Shown: one piece after another, positions 52,352 to 60,752 of the stretch
How positions within the stretch are numbered: position 1 is the first letter of the stretch
Layout: each line of letters opens with the position of its first letter
Source of the DNA: Streptomyces sp. NBC_01431
Lineage (GTDB): Bacteria > Actinomycetota > Actinomycetes > Streptomycetales > Streptomycetaceae
Assembly: GCF_036231355.1 (NCBI RefSeq)
Contig: NZ_CP109496.1
Coordinates: forward strand, 5,456,001-5,520,000
Direction: 5' to 3'
Length of the DNA stretch: 64,000 bases
The notes under the pieces: model-generated
The model's input: only the letters and a program-made list of their open reading frames with translations
What the model was told of the DNA's origin: nothing
The model's database searches: none
Position numbers and translations under genes: made by a program

Positions 52352-52966
52352 TCAGACCGAGTGCAGCCAGCCCGCCTCGCGCGCGATGCGGATCGCGTCG
52401 ACGCGGTTACGCGCGTTGAGTTTGCTGACGGCCGAGGTCAGATAGTTGCGTACGGTGCCCGACGACAGGTGCAGCCGGGCGGCGATCTGGCCGGCCTCCA
52501 TGCCCTCCGAGGCGAACTGGAGCACCTCCCGCTCGCGGTCGGTGAGCGGGGAGGGGCCGGAGTCGAGCGTGGCGAGGGCCAGCTGGGGGTCGATCACGCG
52601 CTCGCCCGCCGCCACCTTGCGGATCGCGGCGCACAGGCTGTCCGGATCGGAGTCCTTCGGCAGAAAACCCGAGACGTGCGCGGCCAGCGCCCGTCTGAGG
52701 TTGCCGGGTCTGCCGAGGCTGGTGAGGATCAGGGTGCGGCACTGCGGCACCGAGGTGTGCAGTCCGGCGGCGGCGGTGATGCCGTCGGTGCCGGGCAGGT
52801 CGATGTCCAGGACGGCGACGTCCGGCCGCATGGCCATCGCGGTCGGCACGATGTCCGTACCCGACGACAGTTCCGCGACCACTTCCAGATCCGGCTCCAG
52901 CTCAATGAGCGACACCAATGCCTTGCGCAGCATATGCATGTCTTCGGCAATCAGAACTCGCACCAT
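52352..52966 (-). CDS. NarL/LuxR-type response regulator
   Basis: A 204-aa regulator. The receiver domain has acidic pocket AED near residue 8, phospho-acceptor Asp in VAVLDIDLPG and KDS for the conserved Lys. The C-terminal LuxR helix-turn-helix is LTDREREVLQFASEGMEAGQ and GTVRNYLTSAVSKL. It is convergent with the double kinases and is the only response regulator near them, so it is the likely phosphate acceptor for all four modules. It probably controls the RiPP-like or lipid-activation genes (inference). Confidence 0.94.
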   Translation of the reverse strand: MVRVLIAEDMHMLRKALVSLIELEPDLEVVAELSSGTDIVPTAMAMRPDVAVLDIDLPGTDGITAAAGLHTSVPQCRTLILTSLGRPGNLRRALAAHVSGFLPKDSDPDSLCAAIRKVAAGERVIDPQLALATLDSGPSPLTDREREVLQFASEGMEAGQIAARLHLSSGTVRNYLTSAVSKLNARNRVDAIRIAREAGWLHSV

Positions 52967-53236
52967 GGTGCCCCCCGTTGTGCTGGATCATGGGTCGTTT
53001 GCTAGCGATTATGCAATAGCCGACCCCTGCGACTCCGGGCTGAGACTAACCCGGCACATGCCGTTTCCGGACCGGTACGTGTAGTTGCGCACCCGCGCCT
53101 TTCAGCCAGTACCCGAGCAGGGCTCAAGTGGCCGCTCCCATCCTCCCTGCACCCAGGTGCCGCCCCGGCAGCCGGGGCGAAGGGAGAGGTGACGTGAACA
53201 TGAACGGACGCCGCAGCTCGGAAGGTGTTCTCTGAC

Positions 53237-53563
53237 ATGGCGGGCGCGAAGAACCCGGACGTTCCGGACCGCTCCGGGCGCCGCCCCAAGGGCTCCTGGC
53301 GCCGGGTCGTCGGCCGCTTCCTGCGACCGGTGGGCGAAGCGCTCATGGTCCACGGCGGCGTCGACCTGTATCTGACCGCGGCCGACGGCAACCGGGCCCG
53401 GCTGCACTCGCTCGACAGCGGCTTCCGCCTGATGCTGCGCACCGACGCGGACGGGCCGCCACCGGGCCACCCCGAACGGCTGCGCCCCGACGTGCCGCTG
53501 ACCCGCCAGGAGCTGACGCTCCTACAGGACCTCCTGAACGAGGTGCCCGGACACAGAAGATGA
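53237..53563 (+). CDS. Hypothetical 108-aa protein at head of FAAL operon
   Basis: A 108-aa protein with a basic N terminus (RSGRRPKGSWRRVVGRFLRP) and a C-terminal helix (TRQELTLLQDLLNEV). No family is recognised. ATG 53237 lies one base after the stop of an 11-codon ORF (53200-53235, with GGGAGAGG upstream), which may be a coupled leader; GTG 53225 would add four residues. It precedes the FAAL by about 100 bases on the same strand. The basic, possibly membrane-associated N terminus is the only clue. Confidence 0.5.
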   Translation: MAGAKNPDVPDRSGRRPKGSWRRVVGRFLRPVGEALMVHGGVDLYLTAADGNRARLHSLDSGFRLMLRTDADGPPPGHPERLRPDVPLTRQELTLLQDLLNEVPGHRR

Positions 53564-53665
53564 GCGGCCCCGCGCCCGCACCACAGTTGATCTTCAAGTA
53601 CCCGTCAAGGGCCGACGCGCAGAGTAGGAGGACCAACCATCCGTCCGAGCACCAGGGAGCAGAGG

Positions 53666-55381
53666 ATGACCCCAGCGAAGAGCTTCACGCAGGCACTGGC
53701 GGCGCGGTTCGCCGCCGGCGCCGCCAAGACCGCTCTGCTCTGCCTGGACGGTGAGGGACACGCCGACGGCCGCACCTACCGGGAACTCGACGTGCGGGCC
53801 AGGTCCGTCGCGGCCGCGCTGCTGCGCCGCCGCGCGGTCGGCGCACCCGTCCTGATCTCCATGGACGGCGGCCCGCACGCCGTCGCCGCCCTCCTCGGCT
53901 GCCTGTACGCGGGCGCCGTCGCGGTGCCCGTGCCGCCCCCGGACGCCTCCCGCGCCGCGGCCGAACGCACCGCCGCGATCGCCGCCGAGACCGATGCCGC
54001 CATCGTGCTCACCGCGTCCGCGCACGCCCCCGAACTCTCCCGGCGCCTCGCGGCCGCCGGACGCTCCTCGGTGGTGTGCCTGGCCGTCGACTGCCTGCCC
54101 GACGACGGCGACGACTGGCAGCCGCCCGCCGTGGACGCCGGCGCGACCGCGCTCATCCAGTACACCTCCGGATCGACCGCCGCCCCGCGCGGCGTCCAGG
54201 TCACCCACGCCAACCTCCTCGCCACCATGGAGTCGCTGCGCACCGCGCTCGGTACCGACGAGCACGCCCGTATCGGCGGCTGGCTCCCGCTCCACCACGA
54301 CCTCGGCCTGATCGGCCAGTTGCTGCACCCGCTCTGGCTCGGCGCCACCGCCGTCCTCATGCCCCAGCACCTGTTCGCGACCGCCCCGGTGCGCTGGCTG
54401 CACGAGGTGGCCCGGCACCGCGTCACCGTCACCGCCGCACCGGACTCCGCGTACGCCCGCTGCCTGGCCGAGGCCACCGACGACGACCTCGCGGGCCTGG
54501 ACCTGAGCGCGCTGGCCACCGCCGTCAACGCCTCGGAGCCGGTGTCCGCCGTCACCCTCGCCGCCTTCGCCCGCCGCTTCGCCGCGGCCGGTCTGCGCCC
54601 CGGCGCGCTCGTCACCGGATACGGGCTCGCCGAGGCCACCCTCCTGGTCAGCCTCACCGACCGGCGCTCGCCCGCGCCTGCCACCGTGTCCGCCGAAGGC
54701 CTGGACCGTGGCGAGTTGACCCCGCCCGAGCCGGGCCGCCCGGTGCGCACCCTGGCCGGCTGCGGACCCGCGCGGGGCGTCACCGTACGCATCGTTGATC
54801 CGGAGAGCTCGGCCGCCCTGGCCGACGGCTCGGTCGGCGAGATCTGGGTGCGCGGCGAGGCCGTGGCCGCCGGGTACTGGCGGCGCCCGCTGGAGAGCGC
54901 CGCCGTCTTCGGCCACGCCACGTCATCGGGCGAGCGCGGCTTCCTGCGCACCGGCGACCTCGGCGCGCTGCGCGACGGCGAGCTCTACCTCACCGGCCGC
55001 ATCAAGGACGCCCTCCTCGTGGACGGCCGCACCCTGCACCCGCAGGAGGCCGAGCGCCAACTCGCCCGGTCCGGTGCCCCGTTCGGCTCCGCCGTCGTCC
55101 TGTCCGCGCCCGCCGAACGCGAGGAGATCGTCGCCATCCAGGAGATCCGCGGCGCCGGCTGGAGCCGTGGCCAGCTCGCCGACCTCGCCGAACGGGTCCG
55201 CGGCTGTCTGCACGACGAGTTCGGCGCGTCCCTTGGCGGCGTGGTCCTGGTCCGCCCCGGCACCGTGCGCCGCACCACCAGCGGCAAGGTCCGCCGCTCG
55301 CTGATGCGCGAGCTGTACCTGCGCGGCGAACTGCGCCCGCTGTACGCGTCCGCGCCGCCCTACACCCCGGAAGGGGGCTGA
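53666..55381 (+). CDS. Fatty acyl-AMP ligase (FAAL)
   Basis: A 571-aa ANL enzyme. It has YTSGSTAAPRGVQVTHAN, GWLPLHHDLGLIGQLL and GRIKDALLVDGRTLHPQEAE, the FAAL-type hinge region, and RTTSGKVRRS at the end. FAALs make acyl-AMP and load it onto a carrier protein rather than CoA. No dedicated ACP lies in this operon, so it must use one of the carriers elsewhere in the cluster or in the cell. ATG 53666 follows GCAGAGG. It could supply a fatty acyl starter or side chain. Confidence 0.88.
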   Translation: MTPAKSFTQALAARFAAGAAKTALLCLDGEGHADGRTYRELDVRARSVAAALLRRRAVGAPVLISMDGGPHAVAALLGCLYAGAVAVPVPPPDASRAAAERTAAIAAETDAAIVLTASAHAPELSRRLAAAGRSSVVCLAVDCLPDDGDDWQPPAVDAGATALIQYTSGSTAAPRGVQVTHANLLATMESLRTALGTDEHARIGGWLPLHHDLGLIGQLLHPLWLGATAVLMPQHLFATAPVRWLHEVARHRVTVTAAPDSAYARCLAEATDDDLAGLDLSALATAVNASEPVSAVTLAAFARRFAAAGLRPGALVTGYGLAEATLLVSLTDRRSPAPATVSAEGLDRGELTPPEPGRPVRTLAGCGPARGVTVRIVDPESSAALADGSVGEIWVRGEAVAAGYWRRPLESAAVFGHATSSGERGFLRTGDLGALRDGELYLTGRIKDALLVDGRTLHPQEAERQLARSGAPFGSAVVLSAPAEREEIVAIQEIRGAGWSRGQLADLAERVRGCLHDEFGASLGGVVLVRPGTVRRTTSGKVRRSLMRELYLRGELRPLYASAPPYTPEGG

Positions 55382-55385
55382 GCCC

Positions 55386-57119
55386 ATGCCCGACACCGCC
55401 GTCCGGGTCGCCGCCCCGGACGTACGCCGCCGTGCCGAGCGGCTCGAATTCCGCTTCGGCGACCCCTGCGACCCGGCGAACCCGCTGGGCTTCTCGGCCC
55501 TGCTCGCCGCCGACGGCGACGGTGAACTCCTCGCCGCCGCCGAGGAGTTGCTTGACGGCGAGGGCTTCGGCGCCGAGCTCGTGCCGGTCGCGCTCGGGGG
55601 GCGGCTGCGTGACGCCGACCAGCTGATGCGCATGCTGCGACCGGTGTTCCGCCGCGACGTCGCCCTCGCCTTCGGCTACGGCATCACCTCGCTGTTCGCG
55701 GCCGCCCCGGTGTTCGCCGCGGGCTGCGCGAGCCAGCGCGAGAGCGTGGCCCGCCTGCTCGCCTCGGGCGGCCGGGCGGCCATCGTGCACCGCTCGCTCG
55801 CCCACGGCACCGCGATGCTGCGCGGCGAACTCACCGCCATGCAGTACTCCGACGGCTACGTCCTGGACGGCCGCAAGGACGTCGTCATCAACGCCGAACG
55901 CGCGGGCGCCATCGTCGCCTACGTCCGCACCGACCCGGCCCCGGGCCCCGCGTCCCACTCGGTGTTCCTGCTCGACCCCGGCCAACTCCCGCCCGACGGC
56001 GTGCGGTTGCTACGCCGCCGCCCCACCACGGGCATGCGGGGCTGCCGCTTCGCCGGGTACGAGTTCGACGAGTGCGAGGTACCGGGCGGCGCGCTGGTCG
56101 GTGAACCCGGCGCGGGCGTCCGCCTTTCCCTGCGCACCTTCCAGCTCAACCGCACCCTGATCACCGGCGCGGTGCTCGCCTCGGTGGACACCGTGCTGCG
56201 CGCCGCGGTGCGGGCCGCGCTCGCCGGTGGCACCCTCGGCAGACGCCAACGCGGCGTGCTCGCCGGGGTGTTCGCCGATCTCCTCGCGGGCGACGCCATG
56301 GCCACCGCCGTGCTGCGCGCGCTGTCCCTGCTGCCCGGCGCCGCCCATCTGGCCGCCGCCGAACTCAAGTACCTCGTACCGGATCTGCTCAGGGACGACC
56401 TGGAGGAGCTGGCCACCGTGCTCGGCGCCGGCGGCTACAGCCGCGACACCGACCAGGGCATGCTCGGCAAGCTGCTCCGCGATCTGCCGGCCGCCGGCCT
56501 CGGCCACGCCGGAACCGCCTCCTGTCAGGCCGTGGTGATCCCCCAACTGCCGCTTTTGGCAAGGGACTTCTGGGGTCGGGAGGCCGAACCGCCCGCCGCC
56601 CTTTTCCGCACCGCCGAACCCGTGCCCCACCTCGACCTCGGCGGTCTCGAAGTCGCGGGCGGCGGCGACTTCCTGGCCGCCTCCCTCACCGCGTGCGCCG
56701 GCCGCCTCGCCGACTCCCGTGACGAGGACCCGTACGCGAACGTGCTCCGTACGATGGCCGCCGCTTTCCACGCCGATCTGCTCGCCGTGCGCGAGGCCTG
56801 CCTCGGCATCGAACCCGGCGACCGGGCCGCCCTCGCGAGCCCCGCCACCGCCGCGCTCGCCGACCGCCACTCCGTACTGTCCGCGGCCGGCGCGGCCCTC
56901 GCCACCTGGGAGCACCACCGCCCCACCGCCACCTTCCTCGCCGATCCCGCCTGGCTGGTGCTCGCCCTGCACCGCTACGGGCGCCGCCTGGGCCTCACTC
57001 TTCCTCCGCCGCCACCGGACTGCGTCGACCGGGTCGCGGAGGAGCTGCTGGCACGTTTCCGCGCCGGCCGCAGTTTCGATCTTCACGACGCGCCTCTGGC
57101 GGAAGCAGGTACCCCATGA
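55386..57119 (+). CDS. Acyl-CoA/acyl-ACP dehydrogenase family protein
   Basis: A 577-aa flavoprotein of the acyl-CoA dehydrogenase superfamily. Central sequence includes GYVLDGRKDVVINAERAGAI, CRFAGYEFDECEVPGGALVG and FQLNRTLITGAVLASVDTV. At 577 aa it is much longer than the usual 380-aa enzymes and carries an extended C-terminal region. Start is four bases after the FAAL stop. It probably introduces an alpha,beta double bond into the acyl chain loaded by the FAAL. Lack of an obvious catalytic Glu in my reading leaves activity open. Confidence 0.8.
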   Translation: MPDTAVRVAAPDVRRRAERLEFRFGDPCDPANPLGFSALLAADGDGELLAAAEELLDGEGFGAELVPVALGGRLRDADQLMRMLRPVFRRDVALAFGYGITSLFAAAPVFAAGCASQRESVARLLASGGRAAIVHRSLAHGTAMLRGELTAMQYSDGYVLDGRKDVVINAERAGAIVAYVRTDPAPGPASHSVFLLDPGQLPPDGVRLLRRRPTTGMRGCRFAGYEFDECEVPGGALVGEPGAGVRLSLRTFQLNRTLITGAVLASVDTVLRAAVRAALAGGTLGRRQRGVLAGVFADLLAGDAMATAVLRALSLLPGAAHLAAAELKYLVPDLLRDDLEELATVLGAGGYSRDTDQGMLGKLLRDLPAAGLGHAGTASCQAVVIPQLPLLARDFWGREAEPPAALFRTAEPVPHLDLGGLEVAGGGDFLAASLTACAGRLADSRDEDPYANVLRTMAAAFHADLLAVREACLGIEPGDRAALASPATAALADRHSVLSAAGAALATWEHHRPTATFLADPAWLVLALHRYGRRLGLTLPPPPPDCVDRVAEELLARFRAGRSFDLHDAPLAEAGTP

Positions 57120-57949
57120 GCCCCCTCAAAAGGACGGGCATCGCCGAACCCCTTCTGATGCCGGGACCGGACAGCCCCTGGAGCAGAGTGCGGCAGTCGA
57201 TGGCCTGGCACGGCCATGTGGTGGTCCACGCGAGCTGGCGGGACTGGCTGCCGGCGGCCGTCGCCGACCCCCAGTTGCGCCCGCTGCTCGGCGCCCGCGA
57301 CTGGCATCGCCTCAACAACCTCCCCGACCCCGAGGCCCGCGACCGCTTCGCGGCCTCCCGGCTGCTGGTCAAATACACCGCGGGCGCGGCCCTGCAAACC
57401 CCGCCCGAGACCGTGGAGCTCGCCTCCAAGGCGGGCGGGCGCCCCTATCTGCGCGGCTGCGACCAGATCGAGGTCAGCCTCAGCCACACCGGGGACCTGC
57501 TGGTGGTGGGCCTCAACCGGCGCGGCCGGGTCGGCGTCGACACCGAGCTCGCCGACCGCCGCATCCAGTACTCCGCGGTCCAGCGCCATCTGTGCACCCC
57601 CGCCGAGCGCCGCTGGCTCGGCGCGCTGGACGAGGCCGAGCAGCAGCGCCGCCTGGTGCGCACCTGGACGCTGAAGGAGGCGTACACCAAGGCGCTCGGC
57701 CAGGGCATGCGGATGGGCTTCACCCAGTTCGGCTTCGACGCGGACGCCACCACCCTGCTCACCCCGCAGGGGGAGCCCGCCTCGCACGGCGAGTGGGCGT
57801 TCTCCACCTTCGAACTGGACGGCGGTTATCTGGTGGGCGTCGCCTGCCACGACACGGGCCTCCAGGACGAGGGCGACACCGCGGTCGCGACCATGCTCGA
57901 CGAGGGTTTCCTCGGCGAGGTCGTCGATCTGGTCGGCCGCGCCCGCTGA
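57116..57949 (+). CDS. Sfp-type 4'-phosphopantetheinyl transferase
   Basis: A 277-aa enzyme with the Sfp signature: RVGVDTELADRR for Mg2+ binding and WTLKEAYTKALGQG. It converts apo carrier proteins to the holo form using CoA. Clients in this window are the ACPs at 11851 and 38275 and the NRPS PCP. Start ATG 57116 overlaps the dehydrogenase stop (ATGA). Last cluster gene before the core chromosome. Confidence 0.94.
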   Translation: MSPLKRTGIAEPLLMPGPDSPWSRVRQSMAWHGHVVVHASWRDWLPAAVADPQLRPLLGARDWHRLNNLPDPEARDRFAASRLLVKYTAGAALQTPPETVELASKAGGRPYLRGCDQIEVSLSHTGDLLVVGLNRRGRVGVDTELADRRIQYSAVQRHLCTPAERRWLGALDEAEQQRRLVRTWTLKEAYTKALGQGMRMGFTQFGFDADATTLLTPQGEPASHGEWAFSTFELDGGYLVGVACHDTGLQDEGDTAVATMLDEGFLGEVVDLVGRAR

Positions 57950-57981
57950 ACGGCCGCGCCCGCTGAACGGCCCGCGGGCAG

Positions 57982-58031
57982 CACGAAGGCCCCGTTCCGT
58001 CCTGGGGAAGGACGGGAACGGGGCCTTCGTG
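57982..58031. terminator. Bidirectional hairpin terminator at cluster edge
   Basis: A 21-bp stem (57982-58002 with 58010-58031, one bulge) closes loop TGGGGAA. It lies between the convergent PPTase and rpsT and marks the right end of the cluster. Confidence 0.92.
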
Positions 58032-58158
58032 TTACTTCTGGGTAGCGCCGCGCCCGCGTGGCGAACGCGTCCGCGCGCGGCACTGAGCTGCCGTCCGGGA
58101 GCGGTAGAGGGGCCGCTGGATCCCGTCGGGCGGGTCGATCAGATGAAGCGGTTGAGTC

Positions 58159-58425
58159 TTAGCCCTGGAGGGCGGCAACCTTGTGCGCCAGCGCCGACTT
58201 CTTGTTGGCGGCGGCGTTCTTGTGGATGACGCCCTTGCTGACGGCCTTGTCGAGCTTCTTGGAGGCCTCGCGAGCGGCCACGGTGGCCTTCTCGAGGTCA
58301 CCGGCCGCGACAGCCTCGCGAGCCTTGCGGATCGCGGTCTTGAGCGAGGACTTGACGGCCTTGTTGCGCAGGCGCGCCTTCTCGTTCGTCTTGTTCCGCT
58401 TGATCTGGGACTTGATGTTCGCCAC
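58159..58425 (-). CDS. rpsT: Ribosomal protein S20
   Basis: An 88-aa, very basic protein (ANIKSQIKRNKTNEKARLRN at the N terminus; KGVIHKNAAANKKS later) that is clearly S20 of the 30S subunit. GTG 58425 is the start. It is a core gene, divergent from lepA as in other Streptomyces. This marks the boundary between the cluster and conserved chromosome. Confidence 0.98.
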   Translation of the reverse strand: MANIKSQIKRNKTNEKARLRNKAVKSSLKTAIRKAREAVAAGDLEKATVAAREASKKLDKAVSKGVIHKNAAANKKSALAHKVAALQG

Positions 58426-58651
58426 GAAAGAGCCTTTGCAGGTTCGATGATTCGATCTTAGGTCGCGCCCCGCCGCCACAAGGGTGACGAGACACAGCTG
58501 TCCACGTTACCAGCCGCCCCCCGACCAGCCCAAACCGAGCACAGGCCCGCAGGCGTGGGACCATAGAGGCTGCTACTTACGTATCGAACCGTCGTCGACC
58601 CGAGACGAGGCGCCGCGATTCGACCGCGCGTCTCAAGAATCAGGACCCTGC

Positions 58652-60517
58652 GTGCCCGCGACTCCTCCCAACGTGCCCGAGCCGAGCCGTACCGACCCGG
58701 CGCTGATCCGCAACTTCTGCATCATCGCGCACATCGACCACGGCAAGTCGACCCTTGCCGACCGGATGCTCCAGCTGACCGGCGTGGTCGACCAGCGGCA
58801 GATGCGCTCCCAGTACCTCGACCGGATGGACATCGAGCGCGAGCGCGGCATCACGATCAAGAGCCAGGCGGTCCGGCTGCCGTGGGCCCCCACCGAAGGC
58901 CCCGACCAGGGCCGGGCCCACATCCTGAACATGATCGACACTCCGGGCCACGTGGACTTCACGTACGAGGTGTCCCGCTCGCTCGCCGCCTGCGAGGGCA
59001 CCGTCCTGCTGGTGGACGCGGCCCAGGGCATCGAGGCGCAGACGCTGGCCAACCTGTACCTCGCGATGGAGAACGACCTCACCATCGTCCCGGTGCTCAA
59101 CAAGATCGACCTGCCGGCCGCCCAGCCGGAGAAGTTCTCCGAGGAGCTCGCGAACCTCATCGGCTGCCAGCCCGAGGACGTGCTCAAGGTCTCCGCGAAG
59201 ACCGGCGTCGGCGTGGACGCGCTCCTGGACCGGGTGGTCCGCGACGTGCCCGCCCCGGTCGGCGTGGCCGACGCGCCGGCCCGCGCGATGATCTTCGACT
59301 CCGTCTACGACTCGTACCGCGGTGTCGTCACCTACGTCCGAGTGGTCGACGGCCAGCTCAACAAGCGCGAGCGCATCCGCATGATGTCGACCGGCGCCAC
59401 CCACGAGCTCCTTGAGATCGGCGTCTCGTCCCCCGAGATGACCCCGGCCGACGGCATCGGCGTCGGCGAGGTGGGCTACATCATCACCGGCGTGAAGGAC
59501 GTCCGTCAGTCCAAGGTCGGTGACACCATCACCAGCCTGCACAACGGCGCCACCGAAGCGCTCGGCGGTTACAAGGACCCGAAGCCGATGGTCTTCTCCG
59601 GTCTGTATCCGCTGGACGGCTCGGACTACCCGGACCTGCGCGAAGCCCTCGACAAGCTCCAGCTCAACGACGCCGCCCTGGTGTACGAGCCGGAGACCTC
59701 GGCCGCGCTCGGCTTCGGCTTCCGCGTCGGCTTCCTCGGCCTGCTGCACCTGGACGTGATCCGCGAGCGCCTGGAGCGCGAGTTCAACCTCGACCTGATC
59801 GCGACCGCGCCCAACGTGGTCTACCGGGTCGTCCTGGAGGACGGCAAGGAGGTCACGGTCACCAACCCGAGCGAGTTCCCCGAGGGCAAGATCTCGGACG
59901 TGTACGAGCCGGTCGTACGGGCCACCATCCTCGCGCCGTCGGAGTTCATCGGCTCGATCATGGAGCTCTGCCAGACCCGCCGCGGCACCCTGCTCGGCAT
60001 GGACTACCTCTCCGAGGACCGGGTCGAGATCCGCTACACCCTGCCGCTCGCGGAGATCGTCTTCGACTTCTTCGACCAGCTGAAGTCCAAGACGCGCGGT
60101 TACGCCTCGCTCGACTACGAGCCCACCGGCGAGCAGGCCGCGAGCCTGGTCAAGGTCGACATCCTGCTGCACGGCGACAAGGTCGACGCGTTCTCCGCCG
60201 TCTGCCACAAGGACGCGGCCTACGCCTACGGCGTGCGCCTGGTCGCCAAGCTGCGCGAGCTCATCCCGCGCCAGGCCTTCGAGGTGCCCGTCCAGGCGGC
60301 GATCGGCTCCCGGGTCATCGCCCGCGAGACGATCCGCGCCATCCGCAAGGACGTCCTCGCCAAGTGCTACGGCGGCGACATCTCGCGTAAGCGCAAGCTG
60401 CTCGAAAAGCAGAAGGAGGGCAAGAAGCGGATGAAGATGGTGGGCTCCGTGGAGGTCCCCCAGGAGGCCTTCATCGCCGTGCTCTCCAGCGACGACTCGG
60501 GCGGTAAGAAGAAGTAG
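58652..60517 (+). CDS. lepA: Elongation factor 4 (back-translocating GTPase LepA)
   Basis: A 621-aa translational GTPase with G1 AHIDHGKST, G2 RGITIK, G3 DTPGHVDF and G4 NKIDLP. The C-terminal EF4-specific domain ends KRKLLEKQKEGKKRMK. It acts on stalled or mistranslocated ribosomes. GTG 58652 is preferred; an in-frame ATG far upstream has no conserved sequence. A strong terminator follows. Confidence 0.98.
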   Translation: MPATPPNVPEPSRTDPALIRNFCIIAHIDHGKSTLADRMLQLTGVVDQRQMRSQYLDRMDIERERGITIKSQAVRLPWAPTEGPDQGRAHILNMIDTPGHVDFTYEVSRSLAACEGTVLLVDAAQGIEAQTLANLYLAMENDLTIVPVLNKIDLPAAQPEKFSEELANLIGCQPEDVLKVSAKTGVGVDALLDRVVRDVPAPVGVADAPARAMIFDSVYDSYRGVVTYVRVVDGQLNKRERIRMMSTGATHELLEIGVSSPEMTPADGIGVGEVGYIITGVKDVRQSKVGDTITSLHNGATEALGGYKDPKPMVFSGLYPLDGSDYPDLREALDKLQLNDAALVYEPETSAALGFGFRVGFLGLLHLDVIRERLEREFNLDLIATAPNVVYRVVLEDGKEVTVTNPSEFPEGKISDVYEPVVRATILAPSEFIGSIMELCQTRRGTLLGMDYLSEDRVEIRYTLPLAEIVFDFFDQLKSKTRGYASLDYEPTGEQAASLVKVDILLHGDKVDAFSAVCHKDAAYAYGVRLVAKLRELIPRQAFEVPVQAAIGSRVIARETIRAIRKDVLAKCYGGDISRKRKLLEKQKEGKKRMKMVGSVEVPQEAFIAVLSSDDSGGKKK

Positions 60518-60554
60518 TACGCCCGCGATCACCGGCTCTTCGCACCACCGCCAC

Positions 60555-60588
60555 AACGGACCCCCGCGCCTTCGCACGGGGGTCCGTT
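60555..60588 (+). terminator. lepA terminator
   Basis: AACGGACCCCCG (60555-60566) pairs with CGGGGGTCCGTT (60577-60588), a 12-bp stem 38 bases after the lepA stop. Confidence 0.9.
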
Positions 60589-60752
60589 CGTTATGAAACT
60601 ACTGTTCATTGCCCCTTACGCACCGGGCGGAGGCGCTCTACTCTGATCACGGCCCGATGGTTACTCGCCAGTTAAACAAGCGTCGGAAGCCAGAGAGCAC
60701 TCGGACCACCAGCAGTCGTGCAGCCTTGCCGCAGGCCAGCCCGGAGGACGTC

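Noticed and set aside
53002..53470. Minus-strand frames in the gap before the 108-aa gene
   Set aside because: They have no ribosome sites or recognisable motifs and overlap the plus-strand gene.
58484..58651. N-terminal extension of LepA from ATG 58484
   Set aside because: The extra 56 residues are non-conserved in character and lie in the divergent rpsT-lepA promoter; GTG 58652 gives the normal length.
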